64,000 bases of DNA from Paraescarpia echinospica (Eukaryota; Annelida; Polychaeta; Sabellida; Siboglinidae). Under the pieces are notes generated by a model, which made no database searches, had not been told where the DNA came from, and worked only from the letters and a program-made list of their open reading frames with translations. Made by a program: the position numbers and the translations under genes. Location: contig CM034533.1 in the NCBI GenBank assembly GCA_020002185.1, positions 37,246,833 through 37,310,832 of the forward strand. The letters run 5' to 3'. Positions 1 to 12,791 of this stretch are shown here, piece by piece (position 1 is the stretch's first letter; each line of letters starts with the position of its first letter).

Positions 1-1170
1 AATGCGGCGTGATCTAACCATGGCCAAGAGTCTCGCCTACATCCTTGTTGCCACAACACAACCCAGCGACAACGTAGGTTGATATAGTGATATAAAACAA
101 TCTTCTACGGCTCCCCGTCCGACCGAACCGACAGCGGAGTAATGCTTAACTGAAGCTCCGGGCTCAGCCCCCTCAATATAATAGTAATTTCGTTCCGATG
201 CCAGTAGCGCCATCCGAATGATGGGCTAGTGGAGTTAATGCACAGATTGTTATTACGGTGGCATCATTGAAAATAAAACGTGGCCGTAGAACATGCGAGA
301 AGAACAATTAACGCCAGATGTCGTGTGAGTTTGAATTGCAGCATGTCACACGCCTTTTCAATATAATGCAACATGTGGCACATTATGTGTAGTATTCGTT
401 TTGCGTACATTTGGTACGGACTAGCGGCAACATAAAGAAAGTTCGGACGCAGGTCACTGGAGATTCTGGGCGACCCACTCAAAATCGCTTGCCGAACCGG
501 GGGTTAAGAAGTACATAATTACTTGAATGCTAGTAATGTGATATCCTTAAAATTGCGTATGCAAGTTTTACGCATGGGATGGTCACACATAGGTGGAAAC
601 AACCATTGAACTTTCCGTAAGTCCAAGGCTCAGATCATAAATACGAAAAGTGTGCATTGACCACAACATTTATAGGCTGTGGTTTTAAATAGAGGAATTA
701 ATTTGTTTGAAATATATAGGGCGTAAACAAATCAAGTACAGTACAGAGTAAGAACGCTTTTGATTGTGTGCTGGGTGTTATATCTACCTAGAATCAAGCG
801 GATGTATTTTATGTGGTTATGTTAACGGTTTCCTCCTGGACCCGTATGTCAAGGGTTCTTATTTGGTTTTAGGGTAAATCAATTTATTTGCAAAGTAAAA
901 CGTTACACTTAACAATCGCAGAAAGCACGCGTGCGCGGCGAATACTTCGGGAACCGGCCCCTGCGCCACGGACTACGTTGCTTTACAACATGACATAGAC
1001 TCTAGCACAATAGGCTTACGTCTACCCTCATATAAACACCATAACAATACGAATATTAGTTGACAATGCTACATTATCACTAGCAGTGTATATCGGTGGA
1101 CGTGAATTTCACTTTCTCTCCGACCTTCGTCATTTTGACCATACTGCGAATATTGCAGCATCTATGTCAT
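1..1170. other. No gene seen
   Basis: AT-rich non-coding sequence. Short open frames exist on both strands, but none has a recognisable domain, splice context or codon bias. Probably intergenic or intron of the host gene. Confidence 0.5.
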
Positions 1171-1365
1171 TTGGCTAATGAGCTACCTTTCCAAAGATGC
1201 CAGTTTGTCCAATTCGATGACGTAATATCTGACACATTATCTGATTCAACTGGCGTCTCGCAGGGGTTAGTATTAGGAACCTTGCTATTTGCTCTGTATA
1301 TAAATGATATTCATCTTGCTACAAATAAATTCAAGGCCATATTTTACGCTGGTCTCTCTCTCTCT
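1171..1365 (+). pseudogene. Fragment of a non-LTR reverse transcriptase
   Basis: A short stretch reads like the palm of a Jockey/CR1-group reverse transcriptase: a degenerate G-V-S-Q-G-L-V-L-G segment (usually GVPQGSVLGP), then L-Y-I-N-D-I, then F-Y-A-G where F/YADD is expected. The catalytic DD is lost. Its sequence differs from the CR1-like LINEs that follow, so it is the remnant of another family, cut off where the LINE A sequence begins. Confidence 0.5.
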
Positions 1366-1383
1366 CAGCAAAAAACAGAAAAC

Positions 1384-2210
1384 ATGACAGGCGTGAAGGT
1401 GACAGGGGAGAAAGTGACCGTAGTGAAGGAGGTAGCCGGGGAAAAGGGACGGGAGAGGAGATAAAAAAATGTGATGGGAGGAAAGAAGAAGGGACGAAAG
1501 GAAGTGAGAGTAAATGTGCTAGAAGAGAAGATGACAGGAGGAAAGGGGACAAGAGAAAACGCGACAGGAAAGAAGGGAATGGAAGAGAATGTGACAGGAG
1601 AGAAGACGACAAGAGAAAAAGACAACAACCATACATATGCAAACCGGAGGAGCAACTCCAAGGCAGTGATTGAGGGGGCAAGGAGAAAAGAGAGAGTGTT
1701 TATGGGCGATTCAATTCTGATAAAAACAGACAAGACTATATGCGAGGGGAAGGACGTTGTTGTATGTCTACCGGGGGCTAGGATAGAGCATGTGACCGAA
1801 AGGGTAGAGAAGGTATTGGGGCATGGCAAGGGAGGGTCTATACTAGTACACGCTGGGACAAACAATGCAGACAAGGAGGGAACAACTGGGATAGTTCAGA
1901 AGTACAGACATCTAGTGAGGAAGCTAAAGAAGACAAGAGTGGAACAGGTTATTCTCTCAGGAATTTTGCCAGTAATGGGAGGAAGGGGGGCAAGATACAG
2001 AAACTGTAAGAGGATGGCGATCAACGCACTAGTTGAGCAGATGTGTGAGGAAGAGGGCGTGGGATTCCTAGATTTATGGGGTACTTTGTTGGGAGAGAAG
2101 ATATGTACATGAGAGATGGCCTCCATCTAAGTGGAAAGGGGGCAGCAGTATTCTCAGAGAATCTGCTGCGATCTGTTGACAGTGGGACAGGTTGCATCTA
2201 TTTAAACTAA
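1384..2210 (+). pseudogene. LINE copy A ORF1, lysine-rich with SGNH esterase segment
   Basis: The N-terminal half is a low-complexity Lys/Glu/Gly/Thr-rich region. The C-terminal half has V-F-M-G-D-S-I (GDS block) and H-A-G-T-N-N (GTNN block), typical of the esterase domain in CR1 ORF1 proteins, and ends with the conserved M-R-D-G-L-H-L-S-G-K block in another frame. An in-frame TAA near 1462 and a frameshift near 2100 show it is broken. In CR1 elements ORF1 binds RNA; the esterase role is not settled. Confidence 0.75.
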
Positions 2211-5080
2211 ATTCGCAGGGGGGACTCGCAGAGAAGCCTGAAACTGGAGGCATACATAAAGGCAGCAAAAATAATTCAGCAAAGAACAGTCTGGAAAACT
2301 GTTCTGAAGCTGGGTATAAATGTGTTTGTTTAAATGCAAGGAGTATAGTAAACAAAAGAAATGAACTAAACATTATGATAGAAGATATTGACCCTCACAT
2401 AATAGGTATAACCGAATCATGGGCAACCACCGATATATCAGATGCCGAATTGGGACTGACGGGATATGTATTGTTTAGGAAAGATAGAATAGGAAGAAGG
2501 GGAGGTGGAGTTATTTTATATATTAAAGAATCTATCCAGGCTTATGAAATAAAATTAGACAGAGAAGCAGATTGCGAAGAAGCTGTTTGGTTACAGGAAA
2601 CTCAACGTTAACGGTTGGATTAGTTTATCGAAGTCCAAACATAAGCATAGAAGAGAATGAAAAAATACAAAACGCTATAAGGGAAGTGAGCAAACGGGAC
2701 TGTGTGTGTTATTATGGGGGATTTTAAACATGGGCATATAAAATAGAAATCTCTACAGAGTATGGGTAGTGAGGACCACAAGTTTTTAGTTTTAGTACAA
2801 GATAGTTTCCTTTCTCAACATGTGCTAGAACCAACCAGGGGAGAGAATGTGTTAGACATAGTTTTGTCCTCACAGAATGAATTAGTTGACAATGTTAAAT
2901 TATGTGAGCCTCTGGGAAGTAGTGATCACAACCAGATACATTTTACCATCAAAGTAAAATCAGAAAGAAATAATAAAAAGCAGTTCAGGAGAAATTTCCA
3001 CAAAGGAAGATATAAGGAAATGAGGAAATATTTAGCAAAGATAGACTGTAATAATACACTGAAGAATAAGACAGCAACAGAATGCTGGAATATCTTAAAG
3101 AATGAAATAGAGTACATCGTAGATAAATTTGTTCCCTTCAAAAAACAAGGGAAACGGACCAGAAAGAAATACTTATCGAAAGAAGCCATTAGAAAAATTA
3201 AGTATAAACAAATGATGTGGAAGTCATATAGACATACTGAAAATGACGAAGACTACAACATTTATAAAGAAGCACTAAACCAAGCTACAGCTGAAATTAG
3301 AAATTCAAAGAGAAGCTATGAACATAAATTAGCTTGTAATATAAAACATGACAGCAAGAGTTTGTACGCGTATGTTCGAAGCAAACAGAAAGTTCAGGAT
3401 AAGGTCGGTCCTCTAGAAGATAGTGCTGGAAATATAATATCAGAAGGGTTTTTAATGGCAGAAGACCTAAATGAGTATTTTAGTTCAGTGTTTACCAGAG
3501 AAGACACTAGTTCACTGCCAGTACCAGAGGCTATGTTCAAGGAGGCAGAATCAGACTATTTAAGACAGTTAATTGTAACCCCAGAAATGGTAGCTAAGAA
3601 AATTAGGGCTATGAAGGAAAATAAATCACCTGGAGTGGATGGTATTCCACCCAAACTACTATTGCAAATTGTACAACAAATTAGCATACCGCTTGCAACA
3701 GTTTTCAACTTGTCATTAGAAGAGGGAGTGGCTCCTTTAGAATGGAAAGAAGCAAACATACCGTTATTTAAAAAAGGTTCGAGAAACAAGTCAAATAATT
3801 ATAGACCAGATAGTTTAACATCGGTGATTTGTAAATTATTAGAAAGACTAATTAAAGATCACATGGTGGATTTTCTTGTTAAACATAACTTGATAAACCC
3901 ATCTCAACATGGGTTTCTAAAAGCGAGGTCATGCTTAACAAATATGTTATGTTTTTTGGAAGATATCACTAAGTGGGTAGATGATGGATCACCAGTAGAT
4001 ATCATCTACTTAGATTTTCAAAAAGCTTTCGACAAAGTGCCACATCAGAGATTACTGGTTAAACTAAAAGCCCATGGCATAGGAAATGGTATAATAAACT
4101 GAATAGAAAAATGGCTGATTGACAGAAGGCAACGGGTAGTTGTTGATGGGGAGGCTTCAAACTGGAAATCAGTTTTGAGTGGGGTTCCACAGGGATCAGT
4201 ACTGGGGCCTATATTATTCTTAATATATATAAACGATTTGGACGATGATATAGCTAGCAAGGTGTTGAAATTTGCAGATGATACAAAAGTGTTTAGAAGG
4301 ATTAAAAGTGATGGGGATAGACAGCATTTACAAGATGATCTTGACAGGTTGATCAAATGGTCTGAAAAGTGGCAAATGTTGTTCAATTTTGGGAAATGTA
4401 AATGCCTTCACACAGGACATGGGAATGAATATGTAGAATATACAATGGGGGGAACTGTACTAAGTACTACTGTAAAAGAAAAAGACTTAGGGCTGACAAT
4501 TAGTGCTGACATGAAGGTTTCAGAGCAGTGTGTAATTGCAGCTTCAAAGGGAAATCAAATCCTTGGATTGATTAGGCGAAATATAGCATATAAAGAAAAA
4601 GAACTAATAATACCGCTGTACAAAACAATAGTTAGGCCTCATTTAGAATATTGTATACAAGCGTGGAGGCCATACCGCAAGAAGGACATAGATATGCTAG
4701 AAAGAGTACAGAGGAGAGCGACTAAAATGATACCAAAACTGAGGGATCTTAGTTATGAAAAACGCCTAAAAGAATGTGGTTTAACAACACTAGAGACCAG
4801 GAGACTGAGAGGAGATCAGATAGAAGTGTTTAAAATATTGAATGGTTATGAAAATATTGATAGAAATATGTTTTTTTCAGTTAAGAAAGATAGAAAGACT
4901 AGAGGACATAAAGTTACATTAGTAAAGGAGCAGTGTAGATTAGACGTGAGAAAGTTCTCATTTTCACAAAGGACTGTGAATGAATGGAACAGATTATCTG
5001 ATGATTGTGTGGGTGCTAGTAGTGTGAATATGTTTAAAAATAAAATCGACACATACCTCAGAAGGGCTGGATATATGTAG
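2192..5080 (+). pseudogene. LINE copy A ORF2, endonuclease and reverse transcriptase
   Basis: Domains in order: APE-type endonuclease (C-L-N-A-R-S-I-V-N-K near 2325, G-I-T-E-S-W near 2410, S-S-D-H-N near 2920), then reverse transcriptase (S-P-G-V-D-G-I-P near 3630, Y-L-D-F-Q-K-A-F-D near 4010, G-V-P-Q-G-S-V-L-G-P near 4180, catalytic F-A-D-D-T near 4270) and the long C-terminal connection domain. Breaks: a small deletion with frameshift between 2590 and 2760, and one TGA at 4100-4102 where the sister copy has TGG. Everything from 2762 to 5080 is otherwise in one frame. It would drive target-primed reverse transcription if intact. Confidence 0.85.
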
Positions 5081-5170
5081 ATAAAAGGGTTGGACTCTCG
5101 ATAAGCCAAAGGGCTTCCTTGTCCACCTGCCATCTAGAGTTAATTCTCTGGATGGCAATCTTGTTAAATC

Positions 5171-5209
5171 TTGTTAAATCTTGATAAGTTTCTAAACAAG
5201 ATTTAACAA
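5171..5209 (+). repeat. Perfect 13-bp hairpin at the LINE copy A 3-prime end
   Basis: The arms TTGTTAAATCTTG (5171-5183) and CAAGATTTAACAA (5197-5209) are exact reverse complements around a 13-base loop. The left arm overlaps the terminal TTGTTAAATC repeat of the LINE, so this may be a recognition stem for the reverse transcriptase or a chance inverted copy at the junction. Confidence 0.6.
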
Positions 5210-5751
5210 ACATCATTATGTGGTATAATATAGGTGATAAAGTAACACACATAAAACTACTTGCATAAGGTAATATCTGGGTAAGCCAGAACCTGCTAGA
5301 CACTTTTATTAGGTAGCATTGTTGTTAAAATTAAGCGTTTGTGATAACCGGACGAACTAAGTTTGTTTATGGAGCTAGTGTCTCATGTATACGCTAGGGT
5401 GCGGTATGACCTAAATAAACAAGGCTGTCTAGCGTAAAGTAATTGATTGTATTTAAATTAGGTCACTACCGGTAACGTTAGCATTTGTGATAGGATAGAT
5501 AGTCAGCTGTGACTATAACCAAAAACTGTAACCGAAATAAACAAGGCAATCATACCTAAAGTGTAACATTTGTGCACAGTAAACAGTCTTCTTAAAGAGT
5601 ACATAGAGATAGTAAATAGAGTAAACGTAGTTCATTAAATTATTTTAAATAGCTAATTAGGTTATTGTTATTAAATTAATTTCTACATGACGCCTTACAA
5701 CGGCAAGTCAAGGCAAAGCGACATTTGGTGTGAGACGACTGCCACAGTGGG

Positions 5752-6880
5752 GTGGATTTTGCCCTATCAGGCTGTGGGAAATCATGGGCAGATACCAAGG
5801 AAGAGGGGTTCACCTTTCAGTACGTGGGATGTTGGAAGGTGGAATGTCTGGAGAAGGAGGTAGCTAGGTTGGTAGATATTGTGCAGGGGATGGAGATGAG
5901 AATCAACAAGGAGACTGGTGGAATGGAGAGAGACGACAGGGAGATAGTTGGAAATACTGTGATACTGAAGGAGCAGAGTAGTGGCAAAAAGACCGAGGAA
6001 AGGAGAATGGGAAGAAAGAAATTGGAGGATCGACGGCAGGAAATCTGACAGGTATGAAGGTGACACGGGAGAAAGTGACCGTAGAGAAAGAGGTTGGAGG
6101 GGAAAAGAGACGGGAGAGGAGTGAATAAAATGCAATGGGAAGAAAGATGACGGGAATAAAGGAAATGAGAGTAAATGTGACAGAAGAGAAGTTGAGAGGG
6201 ACGATGACAGGAGGAAAGGTGACAATAGAAACAGCGTTATAAAAGAATGGAACAGAAGAGATTGTGACAGAAGAACAGAAGACAGGAGAACAAGACTACA
6301 ACCAGACAGATGCAAACCGGAGAAGGAGTTACACTGAGGCAGTGTTTGAGGGGACATTGAGAAAATAGAGAGTGTTCATGGGCGACTCTATTCTGACAAA
6401 AACAGATAAGACACTAGGCAAAGGGGACGACGTCGTTTTTTTTTGCCGGGGGCTTAGAGAGAACATGTGACTGAAAGGGTAGAGAATGTATTGGGGCATG
6501 GCAAGGGAGGGTCTATACTAGTACACGTAGGGACAAATAATGCACACACCGGTGGAATAACTGAGATAGTACAGAAGTACAGACAGTTAGTGAGGAAGTT
6601 AAAGAAGACAAGAGTGGAATAGACTATTCTCTCAGGCGTTTGCCAGTAATGGGTGGAGGGGGACCAACGTATAGAAACTGCAAGAGGATGGCGATCAACG
6701 CATAAGTTGAGCAGATGTGTAAAGAAGAGGGGGTGGGATACTTAGATTTATGGGGATATCTTGTTGGGAGGGCTGATGTGCACATGAGATATGGCCTCCA
6801 TCTAATTGGAAAGGGTGCAGCAGTTTTCTCAGGGAACCTGAGCAATCTGTTGACAGTGGGATTGGATGCATCTATTTAAA
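5752..6880 (+). pseudogene. LINE copy B ORF1
   Basis: The N-terminus has a Cys-containing segment (C-G-K-S-W-A-D-T-K, then C-W-K-V-E-C-L-E-K-E-V) that looks like a degenerate zinc finger followed by a coiled coil, missing from copy A. A Lys/Gly-rich linker and the esterase segment follow (V-F-M-G-D-S-I near 6375, H-V-G-T-N-N near 6525). Several stops and frame changes make it non-functional. Confidence 0.65.
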
Positions 6881-6969
6881 ATAGATTCGCAGGGGGATTC
6901 ACAGAGAAGCCTGAAAGAGAAGGCATGGATAACTAAATAAATAAACAAAGAACAGCCTGGAGAACTGTT

Positions 6970-9860
6970 CTGAATCAGGATATAAATGCGTTTGTTTAAA
7001 TGCAAGGAGAATAGTAATCAATAGAACTGAACTAAACATTCTGGTAGAAGATATTGACCCTCACATAATATGTATAACCGAATCACGGGCCACCACTGAT
7101 ATATCAGATGCCGAATTGGAACTAACAGGAGATGTAATGTTTAGAAAAGATAGACTAGGAAGAAGGGGAGGTGGAGTTATTTTATATGTTAAAGAATCTA
7201 TCCAGGCATTTGACATAAAATTTGAAAGAGAAGCAGATTGCGAAGAAGCTGTTTGGTGTAACAGTTACAGGAAATTCAACGTTAACGGTGGGGTTAGTTT
7301 ATCGAAGTCCAAACATAAGCATAGAAGAGAATGAGAAAATACAAAACGCGATATGGGAAGTTAGCAAAGGGGATTGTATAATTATGGGCCATTTTAACTA
7401 TGTTCTTATACAATGGTAATCTCTACAGAATAAGGGGAGTGAGTACCACAAGTTGTTTTTATTTTAGTACAAGACAGTTTCCTTTCTCAACATGTGCTAG
7501 AGCCAACCTGGGGGTAGAATGTGTTAGATATAGTTTTGTCCTCACAGAATAAAATATTTTACAAATCATGTGAGCCACTGGGAAGTAATGATCACAACCA
7601 GATAATTGTTTTGCCATCAAAGTAAAATCAGAAAGAATAATAAAAAGCAGTACTGGAGAAATGTCAACGACGATACATTTAGCAAATATAGATTGGAACA
7701 ACACACTGAAGAATAAGACAGCTACAGAATGCTGGAATAAGGGAAACGGCCCAGAAAGAAATACTTATCAAAAGAAGCCATTAGAAAAATTCAGTACAAA
7801 TAAATGATGTGGAAGTCATATAGACGTACTGGAAATGACGATGACTACAGCATTTCTAAAGAAGCACTGAACCAAACTACAACTTAAATTAGAAATTCGA
7901 AGAGAAGCTACGATCAAAAAAATAGCTTGTAATATCAAACAAGAAGCAAGATTTGTTATGCATATGTTCAGAGCAAACACAAAGTTCAGGATAAGGTCGG
8001 TCCTCTAACAGATAGTGCTGAAAATATAATATCAGAGGGATTCTTAATGGCAGAAGACCTGAATGAGTATTTTAGCTAGGTGTTAACCAGAGAAGATATT
8101 AGTTCACTGCCAGTACCAGAGGCTAAGTTCAAGGCGGCGAAATCAAACTATTTAGGACAGTTAATTGCAACCTAATAAATGGTAGTGTAGTGCGGAGCTA
8201 CACTATAAATAGTTCGCACACCTGCATTACACCCTAACAATATACCCACACACACACACACACCCTATAAATACCCGTGCTACACAATAGTCAGCAGTCC
8301 ATATTCCCGCCGCCGCCGTGAAGCACAGCCCCTCGTCGAGGAAACGCTCCCGTCGGCCTTCGGTCTCGGCTGCGGGCTACGCCAACATTGTGCTTGCCTA
8401 AGTTCTTGCTGCGCACAATAGTAGCTAAGAAAATAAGGGTTGTGAAGGATACTAAATCACCTGGAGTGGATGGGATTCCGCCTAAACTACTTTTGGAAAT
8501 TGTAGAACAAATTAGCATACCACTTGCAATAGTTTTCAACTTGTTATTATAGGCGAGGGAGTGGTTTCATTAGAATAGAAAGAAGCAAACATTATACCGT
8601 TATTTTTAAAACGTTCCAGAAACAAGTCAGAGAACTACAGACCAGTTAGTTTAACATCAGTAATTTGCAAATTATTAGAAAGATTAATTAAAGATCACAT
8701 GGTGGATGTTCTTTTTAAACATAACTTAGTAAACCCATTTCTTTCAGGTGTGTTATATTTTTTGAAGATATCACTAAGTGGGTAGACGAGGGATCACCAG
8801 TAGATATCATCCACTTATATTTTCAGAATGCTATCGACAAAGTGCCACATCAAAGATTGCTGCTTAAACTAAAGGTCCATGGCATAGGAAATGGTTTAAT
8901 TAAGTGGATAGAAAATGGCTAATTGACAGGAGACAACGGGTAGTACTTGATGGGGAGGTTTCAAACTGGAAATCGGTTTTGAGTGGGATACCACAGTGAT
9001 TAGTACTGGGACCTATATTATTCTTAATATATAGCAACGATTTGGACGATGATATAACAAGCAAGGTGTTGAAATTTGCGGATGATACAAAAGTGTTTAG
9101 AAGGATTAAACGTGATGGAGATAGACAGCATTTACAAGATGATCAGGTTGATAAAATGGTCTGAAAAATGGCAAATGTTGTTCAATTTTGAGAAATGTAA
9201 ATGCCTCTACACAGGACATGGGAACGAAGATGTACAATATACAATGGGAGGTTATGTACTAAGTAATAGTGTAAAAGAAAAGGACTTAGAGTTAACCATT
9301 AGTGCTGATATGAAGGTATTGCCGCTTCAAAGGGAAATCAATTACTTGGATTAATTACGCATAATATAACGTATAAGGAAAAAGAGCTAATAATACCGTT
9401 GTACAAGACAATAGCTAGGCCTCATTTAGAATATTGTATTCAAGCGTGGAAGCCATACCGCAAGAAGGACATAGATATACTAGAAAGAGTAGAAAGGAGA
9501 CCAACTAAAATGATACCAAAACTGAGGATCTTAGTTACGAAATACGCCTAAACGAATGTTGTTTAACAACACTATAGACCAGGAGATTAAAAGGAGATCA
9601 GATAAAAGTGTTTAAAATATTAATTGGTTATGAAAATATTGCTAGACTTTTTTTTCTCAGTTAAGAAAGATAGAAGGACCTGAGGACATGAAGTTACATT
9701 AGTAATGGAGCAGCGTAGATTACATATCAGAAAGTTCTCACTCTCACAAAGGATTGTAAATAAATGGAACATATTATCTCCTGATTGTGTTGGTGCTAGT
9801 AGTGTGGATATGTTTAAAAATAAAATCGACACATACCTTAAAAAGGCGGGAAACTCGTAG
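6970..9860 (+). pseudogene. LINE copy B ORF2
   Basis: The same endonuclease-reverse transcriptase order as copy A is recognisable: C-L-N-A-R-R near 7000, L-V-Y-R-S-P-N near 7300, S-P-G-V-D-G-I-P near 8460, F-A-D-D-T near 9080 and the C-terminal domain to 9860. It is broken by many frameshifts, by a deletion near 7735 and by the LTR-like insertion at 8186. It cannot be translated as one protein. Confidence 0.75.
8186..8417. mobile_element. Possible solo LTR inserted in LINE copy B
   Basis: 232 bp absent from the matching place in LINE A. It begins TGTAGTGCGG and ends GCTGCGCACA (TG...CA). It has two TATAAATA motifs and a GC-rich downstream part, like an LTR promoter. The flanks ATGGTAG and ATAGTAG look like a target duplication with one mismatch, but 7 bp is longer than usual for LTR elements. 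The family is not recognised. Confidence 0.4.
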
Positions 9861-10962
9861 AAAAAAAACGTATTGGACTCTCAATAAACCAAAAGGCTTC
9901 CTTGTCCACCTGCCATCTAGAATTTATTATCTAGGTGGCAATCGTGTTAAATCTTGTTAAATCTTCACTCGTCAAAGTTTGACTTTCATTAATAAATGTG
10001 TGCATAAAAAAACGTTCCTATATTTTTGTCAATCGCTATTTTTTACAAAGCTCTGCTTATCATGATTGTCCTACAAGGCAAAGTTATCAATATATTATCC
10101 CATATTGTCATACTTCGAGAGCCAGAAAATGTATTAGATACCACCTACAAACTTTACTTAGAAAATGCCATCCTGCATTTTGAACACAATGTGCACACAT
10201 AGTTTCTTTGCTTTCTCTACATATACAAAAAATACTTACTAGCACTTTACTAAGATACGTGCACGGACAAAAACTGCTACATATGCAGGTAAGGCCCGTT
10301 TACACGAACAACTAGTTGGCGGACTAGTTGGCCAACTCGGTGTTGCCCAACTGATCCGACAACCTTTGTATTCATTTACACGTGTGACAGATCTCGACAC
10401 AGGGAACAATTGCGACGTTAACCTCGCCTGCGACTACTTACGATTTTGAGCTCTCGGGTAAAAGAAACAGAAAATAAATCGATAGGAGAGTTCCGTGTCT
10501 ACGATAAAAAATAAAGTTGGCATATAAGTAGCAATTTAGTATATATTGCACGTGACGTTGTATGTTGTAGCATGTGGTTTTTAGCATAACTTGATAATCC
10601 TCTCAAACTATGGATCACTATCTTGTCTTTCACATAATCAGGGATATTATTTATAACATGTGGTAAGTTGTATTTAAGACACTTTTTGTAAATTAATGTT
10701 TAGTTCTGAAGGTGTGTAGTTCAGTTGCTCTTCGAGTGTCATATTTGTGTATGCTTGTATTTGGGGTTATCTTGGTTTGTACACCACGATATAGTAGGAA
10801 TGCTTAGTTACGATTATTAGTGCCAGTGGGCGAGGGGCTCTCACGTCAGCGGCACATTTGTAAGCCACTCCCGACAGAAGTTTCTTATTTTATGAAAATT
10901 ATTCTACATGTCTTGTATTTGTTATGTTATCTGTCAAATAAAGATGTTCCAATTCCAGTATA

Positions 10963-11060
10963 TATGTGTGTGCGTGTGCGTGCGTGTGTGTGTGTGCGTA
11001 CGTGCGTGCATGCGTGCGTGTGTGTGTATATATATTATATATATATTATATATATGTATA
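10963..11060. repeat. GT-rich then AT-rich microsatellite
   Basis: Runs of GTGTGC/GTGC pass into TATATATTATATA. Open frames across it are low-complexity artefacts. Confidence 0.9.
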
Positions 11061-11535
11061 TACTGATCCACTCTATCTCTGCTGTACGCAATCATCATAT
11101 TATGCAGATTTCACAAACAATTTTAGAAATCATTCTGCAACGTACCGATATTATTAATCACAACCACTTATTTTATTAATGGCATGGAAACAAACCGTCA
11201 ACTACATTGTTTTTAGTGAAATACTTACAATATCCAATAAATTGAAATATTACCTATGGTCTGCGTTAGCAATCAAAATAATATTTGTTTTAATTTGAGA
11301 AAAATAACTTTGTTGCAAGTTTATAGACGTCATATCTCACTAATGATGTATATAATGTGAAATCCGGCGAAATATGAAAATGTCGCAGAAACGTAGATAC
11401 AGCAGAAACCGTGCAGGTGACAATGTATGATCTGCGAAAAACCTTGATGTTGAAGAAACGGACTTTCCATCCCTCACGAACGATCAACCCATTTGGAAAC
11501 AGCTCATCTATGTTTCGCCCCGGCCGACCTATGAC

Positions 11536-11561
11536 GATGATGATGATGATGATGTGTGTGC

Positions 11562-11613
<52 letters not shown>

Positions 11614-11675
11614 ACGCGCGTGAGCGTGTATGTGTGTGCGTGCGCGTGTGTGTGTGTGTGTGTGTGTGCGCGCGC
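11536..11675. repeat. GAT then GT microsatellite
   Basis: Six GAT units followed by a long interrupted GT tract, ending in GCGCGC. Confidence 0.9.
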
Positions 11676-11836
11676 CTGACACAACTGAAACACATGCCGC
11701 AAGAACAATTGGCTTCTGCGTGTTGGTTAACTTAAATTAATCGCATACAACACGATTTGAGCACAGTTAATGCAAATGTTATATATATTTACTTATTAAA
11801 CTCTTTAATACACCAAGCGTTACATTTTGTTCATAG

Positions 11837-12056
11837 ATTGCTGTATTTGGCTTCGCTGATGACTATATTTGGTCGGCAGCTAATATCGCAGAATGCCTCC
11901 ACGACTCTCTCACACCTGCCAATTCATTCGCTAAGATAGCAATAAGAAAGTTCATCCGTTCGTTTTTGTTGAAAGAGAATAAGAAGACATCGTACGTGGC
12001 AGCACTTGAGAAGGCTTCTAAATACCTAACCGCGCGAAATAAGAGTCTACATTATA
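11837..12056 (+). CDS. CACHD1: CACHD1-like host gene, exon a (VWA domain)
   Basis: After a TTGTTCATAG acceptor the exon opens in phase 0 with I-A-V-F-G-F-A-D-D, which matches the strand of the CACHD1 VWA domain that ends in a V-x-x-A-D-T-like motif. It ends at a GTGAGT donor in phase 1, with the helix S-Y-V-A-A-L-E-K-A before it. Its 1-base end fits the 2-base start of exon b and would continue into K-V-V-V-F-I-S-G. CACHD1 is a type I membrane protein related to alpha2delta calcium-channel subunits. Exons further upstream were not found. The assignment rests on order, phase and similarity judged by eye. Confidence 0.65.
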
Positions 12057-12791
12057 GTGAGTATGTATCTAACATGCATTGTTGTTGTTGTCGATGTTGC
12101 TATTGATGATTACGACGGCGTTCTTGGACTACAACAATAACATGATTGTTGCGTTGTTATATTAACTGGTCGCAACTCATACAGCATGATTTAAAATGTC
12201 CTTCTCTAAACTCGGTAAGCCCACGACAGTTTGCACAAACTGTTTTGTATCCTTTTTCCTTGGAATTGACACCAAATAAAAAGGGACCAACACCTTTTTG
12301 TGTGTCTCTTCAAAAAGACACTGGCCTGGTGGGGGTGAACAAAATTGCCCGTGTTTGGAAACGGCTGTAGATGTACTCAGAACCGTATCGTTTTTATTGA
12401 CAATTCTACGCTAAGATACTGAGCAGAACAGAGTTAGCTTAGAGGTAATATTTATTAATTCGTGCAAAGCGTTGTACCAGACACACTTGGTTATGCTACA
12501 GGTGTTTTAATACATCACACTATTAAAGCGTCGCATTAATTGATGTAGTAATATTAACACAATTATTGATATAACGATGCGAAATACTATTGATAACAAA
12601 TGTTCCCATCGATGAGTTGGTGACTTTACTCTTGTGTATTTAGATGTCGCATGTATGGTGTCGCACATCTCATTTGTACGAGGCAAAGCGCTCTTACTTT
12701 GCGTATAGGTAATGTAGATTCCCCAATTGTTTTAGTTCCATTAATCCAGCAGGTAGCGCTCTGGTGACGGGAAATGTGTATTGTGTTGCAG

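Larger units (their letters stand above)
1366..5210 (+). mobile_element. CR1-like LINE, copy A
   Basis: A non-LTR retrotransposon with the CR1 layout: ORF1 with an SGNH-type esterase segment, ORF2 with an apurinic endonuclease and reverse transcriptase, and a short 3-prime UTR ending in a repeated TTGTTAAATC unit. It is truncated at the 5-prime side relative to copies B, C and D, which have an extra ORF1 N-terminus and 5-prime UTR. It is the best preserved ORF2 in the window. The left edge is uncertain by tens of bases. Confidence 0.85.
5330..9966 (+). mobile_element. CR1-like LINE, copy B
   Basis: Nearly full-length but strongly decayed copy. The 5-prime UTR has repeated AATAAACAAGGC units (near 5415 and 5540), also found upstream of copies C and D. 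Both ORFs are scrambled by small indels. The 3-prime UTR matches copy A, including the TTGTTAAATC repeat. A 232-bp LTR-like insertion sits in the reverse transcriptase region. The left boundary is approximate. Confidence 0.8.
9967..11836. other. Non-coding, with two microsatellites
   Basis: AT-rich sequence with no gene I can support. It holds a GT/AT microsatellite (about 10963-11060) and a GAT/GT microsatellite (about 11536-11675). By position it is intron upstream of the first host exon seen. Confidence 0.5.

Noticed and set aside
264..482. Minus-strand 72-aa frame
   Set aside because: Short, no recognisable domain, in AT-rich non-coding sequence.
10290..10400. ACTAGTTGG/CCAACT-rich palindromic stretch
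   Set aside because: Looks like part of a small DNA transposon, but no termini or target duplication could be defined.
10820..11682. Frames with Cys-Val or His-Thr runs
   Set aside because: GT microsatellite artefacts.
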